This document shows positions 59,501 through 64,000 of a stretch of DNA of 64,000 nt, piece after piece. Numbering within the stretch: the first letter of the stretch is position 1; every line of letters starts with the position of its first letter. The stretch covers positions 24,942 through 88,941 of the forward strand of contig JAGXHL010000063.1 of the NCBI GenBank assembly GCA_024636215.1, written 5' to 3'. This DNA comes from Deltaproteobacteria bacterium. Lineage in GTDB: Bacteria; Desulfobacterota; Desulfuromonadia; Desulfuromonadales; BM103. Under the pieces are notes generated by a model. That model saw only the letters and a program-made list of their open reading frames with translations. It was not told the origin of the DNA and made no database searches. A program made the translations under genes and the position numbers.

Positions 59501-60456
59501 TGGTTCACACCGGGTTGACCTCCACAAAAGCGAACGTGTACGCACCGATACAGCTTGGCGGCGGCTCGTATGGCTACTTCAACGGAAGCGTTGACGAGGT
59601 ATCAATCTACGATTCGGCCCTGACGAAAGAAGAGATCATGCAGCATTGCATCGCTGTGGGGCAATGTACTCCTGGCGATCTCGATAGTGACGGTGTGGCC
59701 GACAGCAGTGATAACTGCATCTTCGACTACAATCCGAGTCAGCAGGACCTCGACAACAACGGCATCGGCAATGTCTGCGAATATGTGGTGAGCCGCTGGA
59801 AATTTGACGAAGGGGCTGGTGCAATCGCCCAGGACGACACTCTCTACAATATTGATGGCCAACTCTTGGGCGGCACAACCTGGACGACCGGCAAGGTCGG
59901 TGGCGCCGTCGACTTCGATGGTGTAACCGGCTATGTCAGTATTTCCGACACACCGATCCACCACTTCGGCACAGGGAGTTTCACGATTGAAACCTGGATC
60001 AACACATCCTCCTTCACCTCGACCGACGACCCGAACATCGTTCGCTGGTTTTCTAAAAGTGCATGGTGCTCCACATGGTCAACAGATCCTTCCTGTAAAT
60101 GGTTTGTCGGACAGATCACGAGTACGGGCCATCCACAATTCAGCGGCAGGGGGTACAATGACTCTTCCGGGTTCAGCCATACCGCTCCCGGAACCATTTC
60201 TCTGAACACATGGCATCACATCGCCTATGTCATTGACCGCAGCAGCACTCCGGCCAAGGGTTTCATCTATATCGACGGTGTCAATCAGAGTGGCACAGGA
60301 GTAGAGTTGACCCAATTAAACGGCGAGTTGAACATTCCCGCACCGATCACGCTGGGTGGGACATACGCTGATTTAACCGGCAAGCTCGACCAGACAGCGA
60401 TCTACGCCAACGCGCTGTCTGCTGAAGAAATTCTTGATCATTTCCAGAACCCTTAA
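53506..60456 (+). CDS. Giant secreted multihaem c-type cytochrome with FN3-like, TSP3 and LamG modules
   Basis: 2316 residues. Signal peptide about 1-34 ending YSA, unusual in lacking Lys/Arg at its start. Residues 91-771 hold 13 CxxCH motifs (such as CGTCH, CEVCH, CISCH, CSDCH, CTPCH, CSKCH) and one CX4CH (CSNITCH), so about 14 covalent haems. From about 850 to 1340 come FN3-like repeats ending TWYWQVKARD; about 1365-1480 is Gly-rich; two more repeats at about 1625-1840 share HQAS and QVRYQD; then a LamG/concanavalin-like domain (1840-2045), a TSP3 calcium repeat (DLDSDGVADSSDNCIFDYNP) and a second LamG domain to the end. No C-terminal anchor is visible. It is probably an extracellular or surface electron-transfer protein with adhesive or mineral-binding modules; function is inferred. 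No partner porin or cytochrome lies nearby. Confidence 0.9.
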   Translation: MHNDSWNAFYLFSLCIIISLVLTGVLYPASVYSAPVPPIHNSDRFACNLSVYHTEEDCNNNGGIWDFSRKWDYGWGSNEYPGQQQYGNFTCGTCHVRKPANGNIKRIRPSITAPDGSLGSFPGSEVIAQEAIPDVSSDFGDDSNNHTDSKSICEVCHQKTRYHRFDTTVVVVNGSTLDHFNNADCISCHRHKAGFRAGCSDCHGNSTTGEAWPDGLDNNVNPKYADFDIAGSHARHAEASGGNSSCNLCHPLPESGVTHLDTTLQVLEDSFSYTQGSQDCSNITCHAGTGARWGTTGCLGCHSVVQGNRVAVEGQFSSNSHHIQAGQVTDAHCYQCHWEANSDGTISAYHGGSNATSAPVDLVIYGVGARPLTYSEGITALRYTADGSRSEITQINNHCLGCHSDQNNDTLPFGDDKTPNQYAWDGTSVASRYSQSGSTNLGKYPTVANAAQKIQTKAYSAHGNATLNEGGWSTSTGVDGTLPNTRNGSVIVACYDCHNSHGSSVAGKTTSYASATPSGGILKDTRAGEGGYVATYQPVAGGTAENKNIRNPGASLCMDCHLTADGGSSLPWGYKSTYGATEQIIGYYDSPSFSPGPAGTKVRYPYRAASDFKGGHFGASSGLETPAMASINGLCTPCHDPHGVSSTLDDASTSLVDEQQYGIPLLKGTWLTSPYKEDTPPQTNSTRTVQRNDRHVYIDGTTFGSHIKQLVKGINETDQQFAGLCLHCHPKSSLADGVTHTWKSKDRVHEAVSGWDSSGFTKHYFTCSKCHTPHMGSALPRLMVTNCMDSSHKGRVVNEPSPAIEDLGTWWDEASYSGKCGEGRIPGSHTDCGGTWTPVNNTFACHEEQNGYANQGTDQSWNALTPWAPDFYVKPLPYVTNTAKSTTFTGKVRFYARWGTNLASDSAVDYGLTPSYGQTVSGTNLVTNHILLLDGLDNHNTYYYQVRSSTTGGDQLAFGYEANQSYYISVPPDRVSLITQASQVCTDVSTNVNLSWNATLDVDGGPIEYLVEVNDSTSFYSPKVTSGWTSETTVTVGPLDCNKTWYWQVKARDAEHIEAESYWSVRGSFDLGPYPSKPATPTLYNEPDFECGGNCSARLSWPSVSNPYPNLYGPIQYFLEVDDDPLFSSPDRIRDWATTTYTDITGLAGDKTWYWRLKARYTNYPDDPALESDWSLYDDFTTIYPSPGTPTALFTLDVVSPSVATLTWTQAAAYNSGTVEYALRVDDDPGFTTIDYSDSWISGTSATTGTLGVGTWYWQVKARDVDHPSAESDWSNTSEFRVYATAPTSKTITFTWTDVPFGSITIDGVPYGGPAASVDVVVTDSFTAEIVGAPGQAGGGEPSSWEYYASQAPGGNPGSMAAVFTPNDGNVFTVNVGATPPYRDTGGAGGGASYVAKDDSTVMYAAGAGGGGGGEASYLDGEEFDGEVFTWKERGANGFPGESFDSATGGAGGAGSTSTSGTGVAGSPGGDGGSGSVSATPTTISGDVTIPRVTIVLRGLPGPAVPTLDWTGESNYVTDGVDPESGAQLTNFTFRVEYTDADNDSPWPIEVWIDVDDNDSYAEDEKFAMSELDSGDTDYTDGKLYTFSKALSFAGDGLLKYRFYASDFGTAATGAPASDLTLEIINNPPVTPSNATPLNGASDVLQPPTLIASAFANTAVDAAAGDSHQASQWLISYGSENYDSGPVAATNRHVADIPWSPATTYSWQVRYQDNHGEWSAYSAATSFTTLNNHIPDQPINGSPAAGEVNVDLQPLLSASAFADADSDTHQASRWQVSLADGARFDAAIVYDSGAVGATTSHTLNVPLSSNNQYFWRVRYQDSVGQWSAWSSETGFFVPTSLVSMFPFDNDSGLVAEDIFGSNNGDIRNGALLSAGFSGQGLTFDGLDDNVLWSYAEGVPVNNFTIEAMVKTSDTHEIDPESPSSTAGISGQKYLFGAQHHGVDGGAGISVGTNGISVYEHGDSYMPPLAVYANDIGTDWNHIVVTYMNKQPRIYLNGKLVHTGLTSTKANVYAPIQLGGGSYGYFNGSVDEVSIYDSALTKEEIMQHCIAVGQCTPGDLDSDGVADSSDNCIFDYNPSQQDLDNNGIGNVCEYVVSRWKFDEGAGAIAQDDTLYNIDGQLLGGTTWTTGKVGGAVDFDGVTGYVSISDTPIHHFGTGSFTIETWINTSSFTSTDDPNIVRWFSKSAWCSTWSTDPSCKWFVGQITSTGHPQFSGRGYNDSSGFSHTAPGTISLNTWHHIAYVIDRSSTPAKGFIYIDGVNQSGTGVELTQLNGELNIPAPITLGGTYADLTGKLDQTAIYANALSAEEILDHFQNP

Positions 60457-60594
60457 TATACATCCAGGCCTTTTTAAATACCCCTGATTCTGCTTGCACT
60501 CCTGCCATTCCCCCGTTAAATTAAAATACAATATTCTGCGGTGAACAACACAACCTGAGATCCTCTTCCTTACCCTTAATGCAAGGCTGCTCGG

Positions 60595-62034
60595 ATGTCT
60601 GATGACAATATCCTCTTCCAGCCGATTAAAAAATACTGTCGCCGTGATGTGGCGACTTGCAGGCCGGGAGATAGTGTCCTGAGGGTCGCACAGATTATGC
60701 GTGACCTTCGCATCTCCAGTGTGATCATCTGCGAGGACGACGAGCCGACAGGTATTGTGACGGATCGTGATTTGCGTAACAAGGTGGTTGCCCAGGGCCT
60801 CGATCCCACCACGATTGAAGCCCGCGAGATCATGACCTCGCCTCTGCTGACGGTCAGTGAGAACGATTTTATCTTTGAGGCCCTTTACCGTATTTCCAAG
60901 CACGGTATCCATCGCATCTGTGTTGTCGATCAGGATGAACGCCTTTCGGGAATCATCACCGTAACTGATATCATGCGGCTGCAGACACATTCTCCCCAGA
61001 AACTGGTACGAGACATTGACCAGGCTGCGACCCTTGAGGATCTCAAACTCTATCACATTCAGATTCAGGATCTGGTCCTCCACCTGGTTGGCACGGGGGT
61101 GCCGCCCCGGGAACTGGTGAGGATGATTGCCCTTCTCAATGATCAACTGTTATTGCGACTCATTGATCTGTTGAGAGCCCGGCAATTCAGTGACCTCACC
61201 GATCAGTTCGCCTTCATCGTCCTGGGCAGTGAAGGTCGCCGGGAGCAGACTCTGACGACTGACCAGGACAATGCCATTATTTATGCTGATGGCCTTGCAG
61301 AGACTGATATTGCAAGAGTTGAAGCTTTCTCCGAAGTGTTGATCGACTCACTTATAGAGATCGGTGTCCCCCCTTGCCCCGGTGACATCATGGCAAAGAA
61401 TACCTTCTGGCGACGCAGTTTCAGTGCCTGGTGCGATGTCCTTGATGATTGGCTGTCGGCACCGTTGCCGGATAATATCCTTAATAGCAGTATGTTCTTT
61501 GACCTGCGAACTGTTTACGGTGACATGAGCTTTGAAAAAGCTCTCAAGCAGAAGCTTGCCGAGCACTTTAGCCGGGGTTCGATGTTCCTGACCCATTCAG
61601 CCGCCAACGTAAATCGCTTCAAACCGCCACTCGGTCTTTTTGGTGGTATCAAGGCCGAGCATGATGAGGCACATAAAGGCCAGATAGAGATCAAAAAAGC
61701 CGGAATCTTTGCGATTACAGAAGGAGTGAAAGCCCTGGCAATGGAGGCGGGGATTATGGACGGTGGTACGCGTGAGCGGATCCAGGCTTTGGTCGAAAAG
61801 GGCGTTATTAAAGAGAAATTCGCCGAGAACCTCGATGCGAGCTACAACTTCCTGGTTTATTTGCGCCTGCGTTTTCAGGTCGAGTCTCTTCGAGCCGATC
61901 GCCAGCCGAGTAATTACATCACCTTAAGCAAGCTCAACCATATGGAAAAAGGACGTCTGAAGCTCGCGCTGGAAGAGGTTAATGAGTTTCATGAGTTCCT
62001 GAGGATGCATTTTCGTGTTCACCTTCTTCGTTAA
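60595..62034 (+). CDS. CBS-domain protein with DUF294 nucleotidyltransferase-like domain
   Basis: 479 residues. Two CBS repeats (residues about 10-65 and 75-130; GIVTDRDLRNKVV, HRICVVDQDERLSGIITVTD), then a DUF294 region with the nucleotidyltransferase-like motif LGSEGRREQTLTTDQDNAI, and a DUF294 C-terminal helical domain (RADRQPSNYITLSKLNHMEK). Related proteins are signal-transduction proteins that may transfer nucleotides in response to adenosine ligands. No cyclic-nucleotide domain is present. The next gene overlaps its end by 20 bp. Confidence 0.88.
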   Translation: MSDDNILFQPIKKYCRRDVATCRPGDSVLRVAQIMRDLRISSVIICEDDEPTGIVTDRDLRNKVVAQGLDPTTIEAREIMTSPLLTVSENDFIFEALYRISKHGIHRICVVDQDERLSGIITVTDIMRLQTHSPQKLVRDIDQAATLEDLKLYHIQIQDLVLHLVGTGVPPRELVRMIALLNDQLLLRLIDLLRARQFSDLTDQFAFIVLGSEGRREQTLTTDQDNAIIYADGLAETDIARVEAFSEVLIDSLIEIGVPPCPGDIMAKNTFWRRSFSAWCDVLDDWLSAPLPDNILNSSMFFDLRTVYGDMSFEKALKQKLAEHFSRGSMFLTHSAANVNRFKPPLGLFGGIKAEHDEAHKGQIEIKKAGIFAITEGVKALAMEAGIMDGGTRERIQALVEKGVIKEKFAENLDASYNFLVYLRLRFQVESLRADRQPSNYITLSKLNHMEKGRLKLALEEVNEFHEFLRMHFRVHLLR

Positions 62035-62749
62035 GGCTGTGTCTTGTCATGCTGGTGCTCAAATCTTCAGGCTCCTCTTTGCTCTTCTCTTGACACTTGC
62101 GTTCTTACCCTTGTTTGGATGTCGAAACCAAATTAATCCCTCGGCATTGAACCGATTCGCCAAAACCGACGCTGATATGATGGCCGACAGCAGCCAGCGT
62201 GAGATGAATCGTCTCATGAAGGATTTGCTGGTCAAACTCTACAAACGTAATCCAGACGAGCTGGACAAGATTTCAGGAATGTCGATTGGGCAGCGCCAGG
62301 ATCAAATTTTTGATACATCGGGACGCCTGATCTTTACAGAATTGCAGGGTAAGCAGGGAACGGATGCCATGGCGCTTGCTTTTCATCCAGATTACCAGGG
62401 TGATCGTGTTTTCGCTCTTGTTGTCGGCCTGGTTGGGATGACGCGCAGTGCTTACAATTGGCAGGATGAGCAGTTCATGTTCGGTTCACTGGATCCTCAA
62501 AAACTGTTTAACTCCGCCAGGAACATCGAGGTTCTCGTCTGGAGGTTGAGCAACAGCAAAGGTTCGAACGGTAAGCTTCTCCTGCTCTCAAACAGCCAAT
62601 CAGGGGAAGTCCAGAACTTAAGCTACGAGCGCCTGTTCGGCAAGATGATCGCCATTCAGGACCTGATGGCATTTGTTGTTGCAGACAAGTGGGATCGCGG
62701 CATTAATCATATGGTTATGAGAGCGGTTTTTTTGCCGATGGGGTTATGA
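62015..62749 (+). CDS. Putative lipoprotein of unknown function
   Basis: 244 residues from GTG 62015, with GAGG about 10 nt upstream; the GTG at 62039 is the alternative and would remove the overlap with the CBS gene. A hydrophobic segment ends in a lipobox-like LPLFGC (Cys36), so the protein is probably membrane-anchored. The remainder (MNRLMKDLLVKLYKRNPDEL; FALVVGLVGMTRSAYNWQDE) is not a family I can name. It is probably co-transcribed with the CBS-DUF294 gene. Confidence 0.65.
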   Translation: MFTFFVKAVSCHAGAQIFRLLFALLLTLAFLPLFGCRNQINPSALNRFAKTDADMMADSSQREMNRLMKDLLVKLYKRNPDELDKISGMSIGQRQDQIFDTSGRLIFTELQGKQGTDAMALAFHPDYQGDRVFALVVGLVGMTRSAYNWQDEQFMFGSLDPQKLFNSARNIEVLVWRLSNSKGSNGKLLLLSNSQSGEVQNLSYERLFGKMIAIQDLMAFVVADKWDRGINHMVMRAVFLPMGL

Positions 62750-62849
62750 CATATGGCAATGGGTTCTGGCGTATCCATTGTGCAACGAGTGTGAAAAAAG
62801 GCCGGACTGGTGACTGCCTGGCCTTGATAAAATTCATGGTGAGGAAGAA

Positions 62850-63773
62850 CTATTCGTACTCGACCTGCATCTGGCTACCAACCTCCGGTTTAAGATTGAA
62901 ACCTCTGGCGCAGCCCCAGAAGGAAATGATTTTCAGCAGGAGTTTTGCTGCTGTCATCTCGGAAACCCGACTGGCTTCCGGAACGAGTTCCACCAGATCC
63001 ACGCCACGCAGATCGATCTCTTTCCTTGAAAACAATGATTCAAGCACTTCAATCATCTGATACCAGAAAAAACCGCCTGGTTGTGGTGTGCCGACTCCGG
63101 GCACGACGGCCGGGTTGAAGACATCCATGTCGATTGACAGATAGACCGGGCCATCCATTGAATTCAGTTTCTGCAAGAAAGAATCCCATTGCCCTTTGCC
63201 GCGTAAATCCCAGTCCAGGAAAAGGGATATGTTGGGATTCTTCTCGATCACCTTTACCTCACTCTCATAAATCGATCGAATCCCCGCCATGACGACCTTG
63301 TGCCCTTGTCCCAACAGGCGGGTTACGGGGCAGGCATGACTGTACTTGCTGCCTTCGTAACTGGCCCGAACGTCGGCGTGAGCGTCGAGAAACAGGACGG
63401 TGCCCGGTTCCGGCATGCGGGCCTTGACCAGCGACGGGGTGAGAGAGTGCTCGCCGCCAAGGCCGATGAAAAGGTTGTCTTCAGGCAGTGTGGCCACGTA
63501 TTCAGTCAAGGTGTTGTGAAACTCTGCATCAGTCAGCTCACGGTTGTCGTCAAAGTCGGTGAGAACACAGAGTTTCATATGTTTAAAGGGGGACCAGCCG
63601 GCGTCCTCTTCATAAAATTCAAGTTGTTCGGTGGTATCCAGAATCGCCTTGGGGGCCTCTGCCGTGCCGGGTTTGAAAGAGACCGTCCTTTCGAGGGGAA
63701 TCGGCAGCAGCAGAACATCCGCCTGGTCGATTGCTGCATCAGGCATGGACAGAAAGCGTGAGGTGTCTGACAT
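62850..63773 (-). CDS. Agmatinase/arginase-family ureohydrolase
   Basis: 307 residues from ATG 63773, with AAGGA 7 nt upstream; the open frame extends to 63902 without such a site. The dinuclear Mn ligands are visible: GLGGEHSLTP, LDAHADVRASY and SIDMDVFNP. Agmatinase (agmatine to putrescine and urea) is the most common activity of bacterial members, but the family also contains arginase, guanidinobutyrase and others, so substrate is not settled. Convergent with the lipoprotein gene. Confidence 0.8.
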   Translation of the reverse strand: MSDTSRFLSMPDAAIDQADVLLLPIPLERTVSFKPGTAEAPKAILDTTEQLEFYEEDAGWSPFKHMKLCVLTDFDDNRELTDAEFHNTLTEYVATLPEDNLFIGLGGEHSLTPSLVKARMPEPGTVLFLDAHADVRASYEGSKYSHACPVTRLLGQGHKVVMAGIRSIYESEVKVIEKNPNISLFLDWDLRGKGQWDSFLQKLNSMDGPVYLSIDMDVFNPAVVPGVGTPQPGGFFWYQMIEVLESLFSRKEIDLRGVDLVELVPEASRVSEMTAAKLLLKIISFWGCARGFNLKPEVGSQMQVEYE

Positions 63774-63916
63774 GGGTCGTCCTTGTGTGTATGGTGATAT
63801 CTGATGTGTATTGTAAGCACTGAAAATAAGCCCTAGGCCAATGGACAGGATACAGAATACTGTGGCAGAAAACGATATAAAATTTAAGGATCCAGTTATC
63901 AAAGGATCCAGTGTAT

Positions 63917-64000
63917 CCAGCCTCCAGCCTCCAGCCTCCAGCCTCCAGCCCTCAGCCCTCAGCCCTCAGCCCTCAGCCCTCAGCCCTCAGCCCTCAGCCC
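63917..64000. repeat. Heptamer tandem repeat reaching the window edge
   Basis: Starts as copies of CCAGCCT and changes at about 63948 to copies of CAGCCCT, at least eleven units in total, continuing past position 64000. Just before it, GGATCCAGT occurs twice in 25 bp. It is intergenic, upstream of the agmatinase-family gene. Confidence 0.85.

Noticed and set aside
63917..64000. CRISPR array
   Set aside because: Units are 7 bp with no spacers between them; it is a simple tandem repeat.

Overview
The window looks like chromosome of a metal- or sulfur-reducing member of the Desulfuromonadales/Geobacterales group (Desulfuromonas, Geopsychrobacter or Geobacter relatives). The basis is the gene content: a giant multihaem c-type cytochrome, KorDABC-type 2-oxoglutarate:ferredoxin oxidoreductase, monomeric NADP-isocitrate dehydrogenase next to malate dehydrogenase, aconitase B, many PAS/GGDEF/response-regulator proteins and an elaborate chemotaxis locus. 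No rRNA, tRNA, CRISPR array, prophage or intact IS element was seen.

Layout. 1-8.4 kb: 5'-truncated ammonium transporter, an outer-membrane porin-like protein, a predicted minus-strand small RNA, a diguanylate cyclase, EI24 membrane protein, inositol-monophosphatase-family enzyme, TPR-peptidase, coiled-coil protein and class I fructose-1,6-bisphosphatase. 8.4-14.8 kb (minus): korDABC, icd and mdh, TCA-cycle enzymes. 15-24.4 kb (minus): LysM lipoprotein, aspS, hisS, a decayed cyclase fragment, REC-GGDEF regulator, comEC and a secreted carbohydrate-binding-like protein. 24.7-49.7 kb (plus): a 25-kb signalling region with cheY, cheR, a PAS histidine kinase, REC-PAS, an NtrC-type activator, cheY, a 610-aa MCP/CheZ-like protein, STAS, cheY, cheA, mcp, cheW, a PhnD-like binding protein, a second mcp, a response regulator, a second PAS kinase, cheB, a kinase-like protein without its phospho-histidine, and cheD. 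50.4-53 kb: acnB. 53.5-60.5 kb: one 2316-residue gene fusing about 14 haem sites to FN3-like, Gly-rich, TSP3 and two LamG modules. 60.6-64 kb: CBS-DUF294 protein, lipoprotein, agmatinase-family enzyme and a heptamer tandem repeat running off the edge.

How it fits together. Three TCA transcription units (kor, icd-mdh, acnB) carry the same 13-bp palindrome about 90-105 bp before their first start codon, overlapping the predicted -10 box of icd and lying in the predicted acnB promoter, so a common regulator is likely. Four transcription-unit heads in the chemotaxis locus carry sigma-54-like sites (TGGCAY-N5-TTG), the giant cytochrome has another, and an NtrC-type activator is encoded within the locus. 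Four proteins of the locus (both MCPs, the His-less kinase and the MCP/CheZ-like protein) end in similar acidic pentapeptides finishing in Phe, which suggests a shared docking tag. The strongest candidates for something new are this chemotaxis variant and the giant cytochrome with a G10 tract at its ribosome-binding position.

All assignments come from reading the sequence and from remembered family features; no database search was run.
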